A stretch of DNA of 64,000 nt from Heyndrickxia acidiproducens DSM 23148 (GCF_000374345.1 NZ_KB893981.1:33237-97236), one strand, 5' to 3'. Numbered from the stretch's first letter, positions 8,774 to 18,457 are shown. Notes: generated by a model not told the origin, from the letters alone. Made by a program: numbers and translations.

Positions 8774-9967
8774 TTGAAAAATCAATGGGTAACCTTTTTT
8801 AAAGGGACAGTGCTCGTAAAAGCAGAAGGCAGAGGCATCGAACGCTTTATTAACCAGCTGACGCGCTCCGGGATGGCAATATGGAATGTAAAGCGGCAAG
8901 GTACAATGGCGGTTACTTTTTATATGAATCTGGAGGATATCGGCGAGCTCCGGAAACAGATCCGGAACCATGATTGCCGCATCCGCTTTTTAAGGGGGAG
9001 CGGTGCACCGTTTTTATGGAAAAGGTCGTTGAAAAATGCCGGCTTTGGGATCGGTTTTTTGTTGTTTTTAGCCATCATCACCCTGCTTTCAAATATGATT
9101 TGGGGTGTGGAAATAAAGGGGGCTTCCCCGAAAACCGAACATCAAATCCGCAAAGAATTGGACAAACTGGGCATCAGAACGGGAAATTTCCAGTTTTTCA
9201 CCGACGATATTGAATCGATCCAGCATCAGCTGACCAACCGGATTCCGGAAGCAACCTGGATTGGCGTTGATTTGCGGGGGACAACCTATCACTTTACAGT
9301 TGTCGAAAAAAACACGCCGAAAAAAGCGAAAAAGCCCGGCCCCCGGCATCTCGTTGCTTCACAAAAAGCGGTCATTGAAGAGATGTTTGTTGAAAAAGGC
9401 AAACCAGTTGTCAAGCAGCACCAATACGTAAAAAAAGGACAACTCCTTGTTTCCGGTGTTATCGGCAATGATAAGGAAAAATACCCGGTTGCAGCAACAG
9501 GAAAGGTTTATGGAAAAACATGGTACAAATCAGAAGTGGAATTGCCGTTAAAATCCAGATTTCAAGTGTATACTGGTAAGGAGAAGCGCAAATATTACCT
9601 GCAAATCGGGTCTTGGAAAATGCCTGTATGGGGATTTAAAAACCATACTTTTACGCGCTATGATACAGATGAAGAAAGCAGGGCCGTTAAATTTATAAAA
9701 TGGGATCTGCCGCTTCATTTTATTCGCAGGACAGTAAGGGAAAAAGAAACGATAGACAGAGTATATACAAAAGAACAGGCTGCTAAAGAAGCTAAAGCGA
9801 TGGCCAAGCAGGATTTACGCAAAAAACTGCCCCGTGATGCGAAAATTATGGATGAATATATTTTGCAAGAAAAACTCGTCAATGGTACATTAAACATGAT
9901 GATTTATTACCAGGCTGTTGAAAATATTGCAATCGCAAAACCAATTGCTCAAGGAGACTTAGAATGA
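8774..9967 (+). CDS. yqfD: Sporulation protein YqfD
   Basis: Sporulation-associated membrane protein of the YqfD family, conserved in endospore formers; biochemical role unknown. 397 residues with a soluble N-terminal domain (about 1-85), one predicted membrane segment (GIGFLLFLAIITLLSN, about 97-115) and a large C-terminal domain expected outside the cytoplasm, containing the family segment IPEATWIGVDLRGTTY. A TTG start is chosen: it gives MKNQW, the conserved N-terminus, and has AGGGGTGG at proper spacing. The 3' end overlaps phoH by 4 bases (ATGA), indicating translational coupling. Confidence 0.9.
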   Translation: MKNQWVTFFKGTVLVKAEGRGIERFINQLTRSGMAIWNVKRQGTMAVTFYMNLEDIGELRKQIRNHDCRIRFLRGSGAPFLWKRSLKNAGFGIGFLLFLAIITLLSNMIWGVEIKGASPKTEHQIRKELDKLGIRTGNFQFFTDDIESIQHQLTNRIPEATWIGVDLRGTTYHFTVVEKNTPKKAKKPGPRHLVASQKAVIEEMFVEKGKPVVKQHQYVKKGQLLVSGVIGNDKEKYPVAATGKVYGKTWYKSEVELPLKSRFQVYTGKEKRKYYLQIGSWKMPVWGFKNHTFTRYDTDEESRAVKFIKWDLPLHFIRRTVREKETIDRVYTKEQAAKEAKAMAKQDLRKKLPRDAKIMDEYILQEKLVNGTLNMMIYYQAVENIAIAKPIAQGDLE

Positions 9968-10917
9968 CAGATGAAAGTACGGTAAAATTACAATTAGAAA
10001 ATACAAATGAGGCGGTACTCTTGTTCGGGATATCCGACAAGCATTTAAAGCTGCTCGAGGAAGCGTATGATGTGCATATCATTACCCGCGGCGAAACAAT
10101 CCAGGCAAGCGGGGAAGAAGCTGCCGCAGAACGCGTGAACATGATTTTGGAAAAGTTGCTTTACCTGGTCCGCAAAGGCATCCATATCAGCGAACGCGAT
10201 GTGTTTTATGCTGTTGAAATGGATAAAAAAGGCCATCTCGAATACTTTACGAATCTTTATGATGAAGAGATTGCGCGGAATACAAAGGGGAAGGCAATCC
10301 GCATTAAAACCCTGGGGCAGCGGGATTATATCCAGGCTATTAAACATTATGACCTCGTGTTCGGGATCGGGCCGGCCGGAACGGGAAAAACGTATTTGGC
10401 GGTCGTAATGGCCGTGAATGCTTTAAAAAGCGGGCAGGTTAAGAAGATTATTCTCACCCGCCCTGCTGTGGAAGCAGGGGAGAGCCTTGGCTTTTTGCCC
10501 GGCGATTTGAAAGAAAAGGTAGATCCTTATTTACGCCCGCTATATGATGCATTGCATGATGTACTCGGGCCGGAGCACACCCAGCGTTTAATTGAGAGGG
10601 AAACGATTGAAATTGCGCCGCTTGCTTATATGCGCGGCCGGACTTTGGATGATGCTTTTGTGATACTGGATGAAGCCCAGAATACAACACAGGCCCAGAT
10701 GAAAATGTTTTTAACGCGTTTAGGCTTCCAGTCAAAAATGGTGATTACAGGGGACCGGACGCAGATCGACCTGCCGAAAGGAGCAGAATCCGGGCTGCTT
10801 ACGGCGGAAAGGGTATTGGAAAAGGTTAAGGGCATCTCGTTTGTCTATTTGGAAGAAAGCGATGTTGTCCGCCATCCATTGGTTGCAAAAATCATCACCG
10901 CTTACCAGAACGCATAA
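9964..10917 (+). CDS. phoH: PhoH-family ATPase
   Basis: P-loop ATPase of the PhoH family, related in its core to superfamily I RNA helicases and often linked to YbeY and RNA metabolism. 317 residues with an N-terminal KH-like region and an ATPase domain: Walker A GPAGTGKT near residue 140 and Walker B VILDEAQN near 240, followed by the family TGDRTQIDLPKGAESGL. The start overlaps the yqfD stop (ATGA). The terminator begins at the stop codon itself. In B. subtilis it lies in the same stretch as yqfF (pgpH), ybeY and dgkA, as here. Confidence 0.95.
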   Translation: MTDESTVKLQLENTNEAVLLFGISDKHLKLLEEAYDVHIITRGETIQASGEEAAAERVNMILEKLLYLVRKGIHISERDVFYAVEMDKKGHLEYFTNLYDEEIARNTKGKAIRIKTLGQRDYIQAIKHYDLVFGIGPAGTGKTYLAVVMAVNALKSGQVKKIILTRPAVEAGESLGFLPGDLKEKVDPYLRPLYDALHDVLGPEHTQRLIERETIEIAPLAYMRGRTLDDAFVILDEAQNTTQAQMKMFLTRLGFQSKMVITGDRTQIDLPKGAESGLLTAERVLEKVKGISFVYLEESDVVRHPLVAKIITAYQNA

Positions 10918-10943
10918 CCCGAATCCTGCATTCGGGTTTTTTT
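10916..10943 (+). terminator. Terminator of yqfC-yqfD-phoH
   Basis: AACCCGAAT, loop CCTGC, ATTCGGGTT, then a T run. The left arm overlaps the phoH stop codon. Perfect 9-bp stem. Confidence 0.88.
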
Positions 10944-10947
10944 AGTG

Positions 10948-11101
10948 CGCCGATGAGCAAGCGCCCTCCGCATTTCGGATGTCCAGCTGCGGGCGCTATC
11001 GGCTCGGGTCAACTGTTCCGCCCCCACTGAAGTCAAAGAGCGGACTTCATTGGTGCCGGCCCATTTGCCTGTCGCCGATGAGCGAGCGCCCTCCGCATTT
11101 C
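10948..11101 (-). repeat. Intergenic repeat, one complete unit and one fragment, reverse orientation
   Basis: The reverse complement of 10977-11101 aligns over its whole length with the 125-bp units at 13301-13550, with about a dozen differences and the same ends (GCGGAGGGCGCTCGC near one, AGCTGGACA near the other). 10950-10976 is a further truncated copy. The unit folds into a long hairpin (GGGCGCT ... ATCGGC pairing with GCCGAT ... AGCGCCC). Confidence 0.85.
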
Positions 11102-11168
11102 AATAATGCATTTTGGTGTAAAAACTGATATGATTTTCATAGGGAGCGTAAGGGGGTGGCTGTACACA

Positions 11169-13301
11169 ATGAAATTACACGAGCATATTAGTAAGTTGCG
11201 GATGATCTTAAGCTATAAAGTTTTTACGGCAATACTCTTTATGGCTTTGGCCCTTATATTGTTCGGGATTTTTTATCAAAATATCCGGCCGCAAACCTAC
11301 AATATTGAATTATTTTCTATTGCGAATAACACAATTCGTTCCCCGAAGACAATCGTGGATGAACAAAAAACAAATGAAGAAAAGCAAAAAGCGGCCCAGG
11401 AAGTTGCAAGAGTTTACACTTACCAAAGCGACCTGGTCCAAAACCGCATATCACTGATGAACTCCATACTTGACTTTGTTGAAGAGGTTAAAACGGACTT
11501 TTCAAACAAAAAGGAAACAAATGGGAAGGACAGCAAAGAACTTCAGGCAGATAAACTGGATAAATTAAAGGATATCCTGACAAAAAATGTTTCTGAAAAT
11601 GTCACGAATTCGATATCTGACCAAAGTTTTCTCACACTTTTGGCCGCAACGCCGGAACAATTGGATCAGGTGAGAAGCCTGGTTGTAAACGATACGGAAG
11701 CCACGCTTAATCATAGAATCAAGGAAAGCCAGGTTGATGAAGCAAAGGCAGATATTGCGGCTGAAATCAATCAAACAGATTTAAATAAAAACTTAAAAAG
11801 CGCAGCGTCGGAACTTGGACAATACGCGATAACCGCTAACTATGTGTATGATGCAAAATTAACTGAAGAACGAAAACAACAAGCCATGGATAATGTTGAG
11901 CCTGCTAAAATCCTGCAAGGCCAGGTGATCGTTCAGGAAGGGCATCTGATCGACCGGGAGACATACCGGCAGCTGGAACTATTGGGGCTCTTGAAAAATG
12001 ATGGTTCGGTGAAGCCGTATATCGGACTGGCCATTTTTGTGCTGCTGATCATCGGGCTGCTCTATTTCCATCTCAAGCTTATGCAAGTGCCGGAAGAGAC
12101 AAAGCAGAACAGGCTTGTGATGGTCAGCCTTGTTTTTATCATCTCACTGGCACTCATGAAACTTTCGGGCGCCATGAACCATTTGGAAGTTCCCGGCATT
12201 GAATATGTATTTCCGGCAGCCATGGGTCCGATGCTGATCCAGGTTCTTTTAAAAGACCGGACTTCCTATTTAATGGCCGTCATTCTCGCGGCTTGTGCCA
12301 GTATCGAGTTTCATGATGAAATAGCCGATATGATTAATGTGGAGATGGTCGTTTACACTTTATTAAGCGGAGTGTCGGGGATTCTGTTCTTATCCAAGCG
12401 GTATCAGCGGGCCAGCATATTAAAAACAGGCGCATTTATATCCGCCATGAATATGTTAACCATTTGTTTTATTACATTTTTAAATATCGGGGAATTTACG
12501 CAGTGGGAGTTTTTGTATTATTTATTGTTTGCTTTTTTGTCCGGTACCTTATCAGCGGTGTTTACAATGGGGCTCCAGCCGTTTTTTGAAGCGGCTTTCG
12601 GGATTCTGTCCCCGATCCGGCTGCTCGAATTGTCCAATCCGAACCACCCGCTTTTGAAAAAAATATTGACAGAAGCTCCGGGTACCTATCACCATAGTTT
12701 AATGGTTGCCAATTTAGCAGAGGCAGCGTGTGAAGCGATCGGAGCGAACGGGCTGCTTGCCAGGGTGGGCAGTTATTATCATGATATCGGGAAAACAAAG
12801 CGCCCGCAATTCTTTATTGAAAACCAAATGAATATTGGCAATCCCCATGACCGCCTGGAACCGGAAGTAAGCCGTGATATTATCCTTGAACATACAACAG
12901 ACGGAGCGGAAACATTGAAAAAATACAAGCTGCCGAAAGAATTCTCGGATATTGCCGAACAGCATCACGGTACGACATGCCTGAAATACTTTTACAGTAA
13001 AGCGAAGGAAAAGGACCCGGATGTAAAAGAGGACGATTACCGCTACCCGGGTCCGAAACCGCAGATGAAGGAAACGGCTGTTATTAATATCGCTGACAGT
13101 GTGGAGGCGGCTGTCCGCTCCATGAATCATCCGACGCCGGAACAAATAAAAAATCTTGTCCACAGCATCATCCAAAGCAGGCTGATGGACGGCCAATTTA
13201 ACGAATGCGACATGACCCTGAAAGAACTGGAAATCATAAAAACAACCCTGTGCGAAACCTTAAACGGCATCTTCCACTCAAGAATACAATATCCAAAATA
13301 G
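11169..13301 (+). CDS. pgpH: Cyclic di-AMP phosphodiesterase PgpH (7TM-HD family, YqfF)
   Basis: Membrane phosphodiesterase hydrolysing c-di-AMP to pApA. 710 residues: one N-terminal membrane segment (VFTAILFMALALILFGIF), an extracellular 7TMR-HD domain (about 45-280), a block of about seven membrane helices (about 285-475) and a cytosolic HD domain with YHHSLMVANLAE, SYYHDIGK and EQHHGT carrying the metal-binding His/Asp residues. The ATG at 11169 is chosen for its GGGGGTGG ribosome site and normal family length. The gene is flanked on both sides by copies of the same intergenic repeat in inverted orientation; its stop codon's last base is the first base of the downstream repeat. Confidence 0.95.
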   Translation: MKLHEHISKLRMILSYKVFTAILFMALALILFGIFYQNIRPQTYNIELFSIANNTIRSPKTIVDEQKTNEEKQKAAQEVARVYTYQSDLVQNRISLMNSILDFVEEVKTDFSNKKETNGKDSKELQADKLDKLKDILTKNVSENVTNSISDQSFLTLLAATPEQLDQVRSLVVNDTEATLNHRIKESQVDEAKADIAAEINQTDLNKNLKSAASELGQYAITANYVYDAKLTEERKQQAMDNVEPAKILQGQVIVQEGHLIDRETYRQLELLGLLKNDGSVKPYIGLAIFVLLIIGLLYFHLKLMQVPEETKQNRLVMVSLVFIISLALMKLSGAMNHLEVPGIEYVFPAAMGPMLIQVLLKDRTSYLMAVILAACASIEFHDEIADMINVEMVVYTLLSGVSGILFLSKRYQRASILKTGAFISAMNMLTICFITFLNIGEFTQWEFLYYLLFAFLSGTLSAVFTMGLQPFFEAAFGILSPIRLLELSNPNHPLLKKILTEAPGTYHHSLMVANLAEAACEAIGANGLLARVGSYYHDIGKTKRPQFFIENQMNIGNPHDRLEPEVSRDIILEHTTDGAETLKKYKLPKEFSDIAEQHHGTTCLKYFYSKAKEKDPDVKEDDYRYPGPKPQMKETAVINIADSVEAAVRSMNHPTPEQIKNLVHSIIQSRLMDGQFNECDMTLKELEIIKTTLCETLNGIFHSRIQYPK

Positions 13302-13425
13302 AAAAGCGGAGGGCGCTCGCCCATCGGCGACAGGCAACTGGGCCGGCCCCAATGAAGTCCGTTCTTTGACTTCAATGGGGCAGGAACAGTTGACCCCGAG
13401 CCGATAGCGCCCGCAGCTGGACACC
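13301..13425 (+). repeat. Intergenic repeat unit 1 (125 bp)
   Basis: Begins GAAAAGCGGAGGGCGCTCGC and ends CGCAGCTGGACACC. Essentially identical to the next 125 bp. Internal complementarity (GGGCGCT...ATCGGC with GCCGAT...AGCGCCC) predicts a long hairpin. Confidence 0.92.
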
Positions 13426-13550
13426 GAAAAGCGGAGGGCGCTCGCCCATCGGCGACAGGCAACTGGGCCGGCCCCAATGAAGTCCGTTCTTTGACTTCAA
13501 TGGGGCAGGAACAGTTGACCCCGAGCCGATAGCGCCCGCAGCTGGACACC
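13426..13550 (+). repeat. Intergenic repeat unit 2 (125 bp)
   Basis: Tandem, apparently exact copy of 13301-13425, directly abutting it, which points to recent duplication. Confidence 0.92.
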
Positions 13551-13699
13551 GAAAAGCGGAGGCGACTGTACATCGGCGTACGGATTTGATGGACCGCGAC
13601 TGAGATAAAGGAAACACGGCGAGGGACGAGCCGATGTTGACTTATCGGAGGGAGGGGGCAAGGAAATCCGCCAGCCGATAGGAGCCGCAGCTGGACAAA
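13551..13699 (+). repeat. Intergenic repeat unit 3, divergent interior (149 bp)
   Basis: Keeps the ends of the other units (GAAAAGCGGAGGCG at the left, GAGCCGCAGCTGGACAAA at the right) and the ATCGGC/GCCGAT pairing, but the interior sequence is unrelated. A truncated fourth start, GAAAAGCGGAGGCGCC, follows at 13700-13716. Confidence 0.85.
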
Positions 13700-13752
13700 G
13701 AAAAGCGGAGGCGCCCTGCCCAGAAAAAAACTAAGAAAAGGATGGCAAACAT

Positions 13753-14226
13753 ATGGCATTATCAATCGACTTAATTGATGAAACAAACGAATTAAAAGAG
13801 GAAGACTTGCGGTTGATCGAAGACTTATTAAACTACGCGGCAGAAGCAGAAGCGGTGGAGGATGGCACTGAAGTTTCAGTGACCTTTGTCACCAACAGCC
13901 GCATACAGGAAATAAACCGTGAATACCGCGATAAAGACCAGCCGACAGATGTAATTTCCTTTGCATTGGAAGAAATGGGAGAGGGAGAAATTGAAATTAC
14001 CGGAGACAATATGCCGCGCGTACTTGGCGATATCATCATCTCTGTGCAGCGCGCCCATGAGCAGGCGGAAGACTACGGCCATTCCTTCCTGCGGGAACTG
14101 GGCTTTTTATCCGTACATGGATTTCTTCATCTGCTGGGGTACGACCATATGACAAAAGAAGATGAAACAAAAATGTTCGGGCGCCAGAAAGAAATTTTAG
14201 ACGGCTATGGGCTTAAACGATCGTAA
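13753..14226 (+). CDS. ybeY: Endoribonuclease YbeY (rRNA maturation factor)
   Basis: Single-strand-specific, zinc-dependent endoribonuclease involved in 16S rRNA 3' end maturation and ribosome quality control. 157 residues ending in the UPF0054 signature [11 protein letters not shown] (three metal-binding His residues). The start is ATG preceded by AAAGGATGG. Its last 20 bases overlap dgkA, so the two are translated as a pair. Corresponds to B. subtilis yqfG. Confidence 0.95.
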   Translation: MALSIDLIDETNELKEEDLRLIEDLLNYAAEAEAVEDGTEVSVTFVTNSRIQEINREYRDKDQPTDVISFALEEMGEGEIEITGDNMPRVLGDIIISVQRAHEQAEDYGHSFLRELGFLSVHGFLHLLGYDHMTKEDETKMFGRQKEILDGYGLKRS

Positions 14227-14599
14227 AATCCCAAAATACCGGACCCCGTTTCCGCCTGCATGGGCAGGATTGCGGAATACGGTGAAAAGCGAACGGAATT
14301 TCCGGTTTCACCTCTTTGCTGCCGGCTGCGCGCTTGGGCTTGGGTTTGCCTTATCCCTTTCCAAATATGAATGGATCGCCGTTTTATTTTCCATTTTTAT
14401 AGTGCTTGCATTAGAACTGGTGAATACGGCCATCGAAAGGGCGGTTGATTTGGCGGAAGACAAATTCCACCCCCTTGCCATGCAGGCCAAAGATGCAGCC
14501 GCTGCCGCAGTATTGATGGCAGCTGTACTTGCGGTAGTGGTCGGCTGTATCGTCTTTCTTCCAAAACTGCTTCACCTGATTGAAGGAGCCGCATTTTAA
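14207..14599 (+). CDS. dgkA: Undecaprenol / diacylglycerol kinase family protein DgkA
   Basis: Small membrane kinase; Gram-positive DgkA phosphorylates undecaprenol, feeding the lipid carrier pool for wall synthesis. 130 residues with three predicted membrane helices and the family signature around [21 protein letters not shown] plus [10 protein letters not shown]. It starts 20 bases inside ybeY and has only a weak ribosome site, so re-initiation from ybeY is likely. In B. subtilis cdd and era follow; here cdd is absent and era comes next after 241 bases. Confidence 0.93.
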   Translation: MGLNDRKIPKYRTPFPPAWAGLRNTVKSERNFRFHLFAAGCALGLGFALSLSKYEWIAVLFSIFIVLALELVNTAIERAVDLAEDKFHPLAMQAKDAAAAAVLMAAVLAVVVGCIVFLPKLLHLIEGAAF

Positions 14600-14618
14600 C
14601 GCAGCTTCTTTTTTTTAT
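14580..14618 (+). terminator. Possible terminator after dgkA
   Basis: Imperfect stem GAAGGAGCCGC / GCAGCTTC across the dgkA stop codon, followed by eight T. Mismatches make it only moderately convincing. Confidence 0.5.
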
Positions 14619-14808
14619 GGGAGGAAGTGCCGGGAGGGCTGTAGGATGGCCCCTATTTGAAACGGGCAATCCTTTAAGATAAAATAGAACTGTAACCGCC
14701 ACATATCGACAATTTTTGAGGGAAACTTTAAAATTTTCAAAAATGATTAAAAATAGATTTTAACTTTAGGGAGCATTTGTAGTAAAATAAAATCAGAGGG
14801 GAATACAA

Positions 14809-14844
14809 ATGGAAATCAATCAGTTCAGCGGAGGACTTGCATGA
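14809..14844 (+). CDS. Possible 11-codon leader peptide overlapping the era start
   Basis: ATG behind AGAGGGGAATACAA opens a frame encoding [11 protein letters not shown], whose TGA overlaps the era ATG (ATGA). The era Shine-Dalgarno (GCGGAGG) lies inside it. The ribosome site is at least as good as that of era, so translation is plausible. It could couple era translation, or be the 5' scar of a deleted cdd gene, which normally sits here. No evidence for a functional peptide. Confidence 0.4.
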   Translation: MEINQFSGGLA

Positions 14845-15761
14845 ATCATTTATCAAAACCATCATCATATAAATCAGGATTTATTTCTATTATCGGCCGC
14901 CCGAATGTTGGCAAATCAACTTTTTTAAACCATGTGGTCGGCCAAAAGATTGCGATCATGAGCGACAAGCCGCAAACAACAAGAAACAAGGTCCAGGGTG
15001 TTTACACAGCTGACGAGGCGCAAATGATTTTCATTGACACGCCCGGGATCCACAAGCCAAAGCATAAACTCGGAGACTTCATGATGAAAGTAGCGGAAAA
15101 TACGCTCAAAGAAGTGGATCTGATTTTATTTATGATCAATGCGGAAGAAGGGTTCGGCCGCGGCGATGAATTTATCATCGAAAAGCTGAAACAGGTTAAT
15201 ACCCCTGTTTTTCTGGTCATTAATAAAATCGATAGGGTCCACCCCGACGATTTGCTTGGCATTATCGGGCAGTACAAAGACTTGTATCCGTTTCAGGAGA
15301 TCGTGCCCATTTCAGCACTTCAGGGCAATAATATCGACAGGCTTCTGCAAACCATCCGCACATACCTGCCGGAGGGGCCGCAATATTATCCCGCCGACCA
15401 GGTAACAGACCATCCGGAGCGTTTCATTATTTCAGAATTAATTCGTGAAAAAGCACTGCAGCTGACAAGAGAAGAAGTCCCCCATTCAATAGCGGTTGTA
15501 ATCGACCAGATTGAACGGGAAAAGAACCGGAATATCATCCGGGTGATGGCAACGGTTGTGGTGGAAAGGCCGTCACAAAAAGGGATTATTATTGGCAAAC
15601 AGGGGAGCATGCTGAAAGAAATAGGCAAGCGGGCAAGAATCGATATTGAAAATTTGCTGGGTTCTAAAGTGTTTTTGGAACTTTGGGTGAAAGTTGAGAA
15701 AGATTGGCGCAATAAAATCAGCCAGCTTCGCGATTTCGGCTTTAGGGAAGATGAATATTAA
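14841..15761 (+). CDS. era: GTPase Era
   Basis: Essential Ras-like GTPase that binds the 16S rRNA 3' end and helps assemble the 30S subunit. 306 residues: G1 GRPNVGKS, G2 region TTRNKVQG, G3 DTPGIH, G4 NKID and G5 SALQG in the GTPase domain, then a C-terminal KH RNA-binding domain with [11 protein letters not shown]. The start is ATG with GCGGAGGACTTGC upstream and overlaps the stop of an 11-codon upstream frame. yqzL and recO follow, as in B. subtilis. Confidence 0.97.
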   Translation: MNHLSKPSSYKSGFISIIGRPNVGKSTFLNHVVGQKIAIMSDKPQTTRNKVQGVYTADEAQMIFIDTPGIHKPKHKLGDFMMKVAENTLKEVDLILFMINAEEGFGRGDEFIIEKLKQVNTPVFLVINKIDRVHPDDLLGIIGQYKDLYPFQEIVPISALQGNNIDRLLQTIRTYLPEGPQYYPADQVTDHPERFIISELIREKALQLTREEVPHSIAVVIDQIEREKNRNIIRVMATVVVERPSQKGIIIGKQGSMLKEIGKRARIDIENLLGSKVFLELWVKVEKDWRNKISQLRDFGFREDEY

Positions 15762-15897
15762 AGGCAGATAAAAGCAAAATTCTTGCAGGCATTTTTAGCA
15801 AATTTTACGTCACATTTTTTCATTTGTCCTGGTGAAGCTATCGTTAAAGACGTTAAAAAAGATTTCATGACTGAACAACATGAAAGGCGTGGTTTAT

Positions 15898-16041
15898 ATG
15901 TTAGAATTTACCTGGAAGGTCTTTGCTGGTACGGGCAATATTAATACGTATTTGCTTTTTAAAGAATTGGAAAGAGAACATCAAAATGAACAGCTGGAAA
16001 CAGAAGAAGACCAGACCGGGGTTGATTTTCCAATTACTTGA
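15898..16041 (+). CDS. yqzL: YqzL-like small protein
   Basis: 47-residue acidic protein encoded between era and recO, beginning [20 protein letters not shown] and rich in Glu in its second half. It matches, from memory, the small YqzL protein annotated at the same place in Bacillus genomes; function unknown. The ATG at 15898 has AAAGGCG ten bases upstream. The recO start lies 49 bases after its stop, so the two are probably cotranscribed. Confidence 0.85.
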   Translation: MLEFTWKVFAGTGNINTYLLFKELEREHQNEQLETEEDQTGVDFPIT

Positions 16042-16090
16042 ATTCACTTGGGTGAAGCGGCGCTTGTTTTTAGCTCAAGAGGTGAGGAGA

Positions 16091-16864
16091 TTGTTGGAAA
16101 AGTGTGAAGGAATCGTCATTAAAAATACGGATTACGGCGAAACCAACAAAATTATGCATGTTTACACAAGGGAGTTTGGGAAACTCGGCATGATGGCGAG
16201 AGGCGCCAAAAAACCAAACAGCCGCTTAGCCGCAGTTTCCCAAGTCTTTACATATGGGCAGTTTCTTTTTCATCCGTCGCGGGGACTGGGCACGCTCCAG
16301 CAGGGCGGGATCCTTTCCTCTATGCGTTATCTTCGCGAAGATATTTTTAAAACGGCTTACGGTGCTTTTATCATTGAACTCTTGGATAAAGCAGTGGAAG
16401 AAAAAAAGCCAAATCCTTATTTGTTTGAATTGCTGCTGCGGTCGCTTGAATATATGAATGAAGACTATGACATGGAAATTATTACCGATATATTCGAAAT
16501 GAAGATGCTGAATGTGCTGGGATTATATCCGGTGATGAACGAATGTGCAGTATGCGGAAACCAGGAAGGCATTTTCGCCTTTTCGATTCGGGAAAATGGG
16601 CTGATATGCCACCGCTGCTTTGATAAAGATCCGTACCGTCTTCCGCTTACACAGCCAGCGATCCGGTTGCTCCGGCTTTTTTATTATCTGGATATCGGCC
16701 GGCTGGGGAAAATATCTGTTAAGGAATCAACAAAAAAAGAATTAAGAACAGCCATTTCGATGTACTATGAAGAATACTCCGGCCTGTATCTGAAGTCAAA
16801 ACGGTTCCTCAGCCAGTTGGAAGGGCTGAAAAAAGGGTTGGATCACCATGATCATCAGGATTAA
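16091..16864 (+). CDS. recO: DNA repair protein RecO
   Basis: Recombination mediator that loads RecA on SSB-coated DNA in the RecFOR pathway. 257 residues with an N-terminal OB fold ([18 protein letters not shown]), helical middle and a C-terminal zinc-finger region CAVCGNQEG ... [11 protein letters not shown] (four cysteines). The TTG at 16091 is chosen: it gives MLEKCEG, the conserved start, and has AGGTGAGGAG upstream; longer in-frame starts run into yqzL. In B. subtilis glyQ and glyS follow; here ccpN comes next after 142 bases. Confidence 0.95.
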   Translation: MLEKCEGIVIKNTDYGETNKIMHVYTREFGKLGMMARGAKKPNSRLAAVSQVFTYGQFLFHPSRGLGTLQQGGILSSMRYLREDIFKTAYGAFIIELLDKAVEEKKPNPYLFELLLRSLEYMNEDYDMEIITDIFEMKMLNVLGLYPVMNECAVCGNQEGIFAFSIRENGLICHRCFDKDPYRLPLTQPAIRLLRLFYYLDIGRLGKISVKESTKKELRTAISMYYEEYSGLYLKSKRFLSQLEGLKKGLDHHDHQD

Positions 16865-17006
16865 ACCACTTTTCCAGTATATTCTTCCTGCAGCCATTTT
16901 ATAAACGGATACTGTAATTTTTAAAACAGTTTGCCATCTTTTTCGGCTGCAGACAGAAAATATACAAGTGTGTTATACTGTTTGACATGGTTGGTTGAAT
17001 AAGGCG

Positions 17007-17639
17007 GTGAGTACGATAGAATTAACAAAAAGGCAAGAACAAATTTTGGAAATTGTAAAAAACAACGGCCCGATTACAGGTGAGCATATCGCTGACAGGC
17101 TGAGCTTAACAAGGGCAACGCTGCGGCCCGACCTCGCGATTCTGACAATGGCGGGTTATTTGGATGCGCGCCCGCGGGTAGGGTATTTTTATACGGGTAA
17201 AACCAGTACACAGCTGCTTACGGAAAACTTGAAAAAAATTCTCGCCAAAGATTACCAGTCTTTGCCGGTTGTAGTGAATGAAAACATTTCTGTGTACGAT
17301 GCGATTGTTACTGTCTTTCTTGAAGATGTCGGGACACTTTATGTCGTCGATGACGATTCACATCTGGCCGGTGTTTTGTCGCGGAAAGATTTACTGCGTG
17401 CAAGCATTGGAAATAAGGATTTAACATCGCTCCCGGTGCATATCATTATGACGAGGATGCCGAATATCACCTATTGCAAAAAAGATGACTTACTTATAGA
17501 GGTAGCCAGAAAACTGATTGAAAAACAAATCGACTCGATTCCGGTTGTAAAAGAAACGGCTGGCGGGATGGAAGTAATCGGGCGCATTACAAAGACAAAT
17601 ATTACAAAAGCATTTGTAGAACTGGCAGATGATAAATAA
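17007..17639 (+). CDS. ccpN: Transcriptional repressor CcpN (gluconeogenesis)
   Basis: Represses gapB and pckA under glycolytic conditions in B. subtilis. 210 residues: N-terminal winged HTH ([38 protein letters not shown]) and two CBS domains that sense nucleotides (about 80-200). The GTG start gives MSTIELT, the family N-terminus, although its ribosome site (AAGG) is closer than usual; a TTG 12 bases upstream is possible. The stop is 17 bases before yqfL, the known modulator of CcpN, so the pair is an operon. Confidence 0.93.
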   Translation: MSTIELTKRQEQILEIVKNNGPITGEHIADRLSLTRATLRPDLAILTMAGYLDARPRVGYFYTGKTSTQLLTENLKKILAKDYQSLPVVVNENISVYDAIVTVFLEDVGTLYVVDDDSHLAGVLSRKDLLRASIGNKDLTSLPVHIIMTRMPNITYCKKDDLLIEVARKLIEKQIDSIPVVKETAGGMEVIGRITKTNITKAFVELADDK

Positions 17640-17656
17640 AAAGGAAGTGTATTCAT

Positions 17657-18457
17657 TTGGCGAAACCAACAATCTACATTGTTTCCGATTCAGTCGGCGA
17701 GACGGCAGAACTTGTGACAAAAGCGGCGATCAGCCAGTTTGAAGATAATGATGCGGATATCAAACGGTTTCCTTATGTGGAAGATCCTGTACATATTGAT
17801 GAAGTGATAACTCTTGCTGCCCTGAATTACGGTATGATTGTGTATACGCTGGTAAAACCGGAAATGAGGAATTACATGAATAAGGAAGCGGAAAAGCACG
17901 GCATTGCCTGTGTTGATTTAATGGGGCCGCTAATGGATCAACTGCTTCATTTTTACGAATGCAAACCGCTTTATGAACCGGGGCTGGTCAGAAAATTGGA
18001 TGAATCCTATTTTAAAAAGGTGGAAGCCATTGAATTTGCGGTAAAATATGATGACGGCCGGGATCCGCGCGGCATCACGAGGGCCGATATTGTGCTGATC
18101 GGGGTGTCGCGGACATCAAAAACTCCCTTGTCACAATATTTGGCCCATCACCGTTACAAAGTGGCCAATGTTCCGATTGTACCTGAAGTTGATCCTCCGG
18201 AAGAACTTTTTGAGGTTCCTGCCAGCAAATGCTTTGGATTAAAGATAGATCCGGATATATTAAATCATATTCGCAAAGAACGTTTAATTACGCTTGGACT
18301 GAATGATCAAGCAAGCTATGCAACACTGAAACGGATCAGGTATGAACTCGAGTATTTCAACAATATTGCCGGCCGGCTTGGTTGTAAAGTTATTGATGTC
18401 TCCAATAAAGCCGTAGAAGAAACCGCCAATATTATCATGGACGAAATGAATAAGTAA
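17657..18457 (+). CDS. yqfL: Pyruvate, phosphate dikinase regulatory protein-like (YqfL)
   Basis: Member of the PPDK regulatory protein family (ADP-dependent kinase / Pi-dependent phosphorylase). In B. subtilis YqfL acts as a positive modulator of CcpN activity. 266 residues with the family opening [15 protein letters not shown] and the nucleotide-binding segment [17 protein letters not shown] near residue 150. TTG start with AAGGAAG at good spacing. Cotranscribed with ccpN. A pair of hairpins with a T run lies downstream. Confidence 0.92.
   Translation: MAKPTIYIVSDSVGETAELVTKAAISQFEDNDADIKRFPYVEDPVHIDEVITLAALNYGMIVYTLVKPEMRNYMNKEAEKHGIACVDLMGPLMDQLLHFYECKPLYEPGLVRKLDESYFKKVEAIEFAVKYDDGRDPRGITRADIVLIGVSRTSKTPLSQYLAHHRYKVANVPIVPEVDPPEELFEVPASKCFGLKIDPDILNHIRKERLITLGLNDQASYATLKRIRYELEYFNNIAGRLGCKVIDVSNKAVEETANIIMDEMNK

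Noticed and set aside
13301..13550. Tandem direct repeats considered as a CRISPR array
   Set aside because: Only two 125-bp identical units that abut directly; no 25-40 bp repeats alternating with unique spacers and no cas genes nearby.
13127..13786. Long minus-strand open frame (about 219 codons) across the repeats
   Set aside because: Repetitive translation produced by the tandem units; overlaps pgpH and ybeY ends and has no family resemblance or ribosome site.
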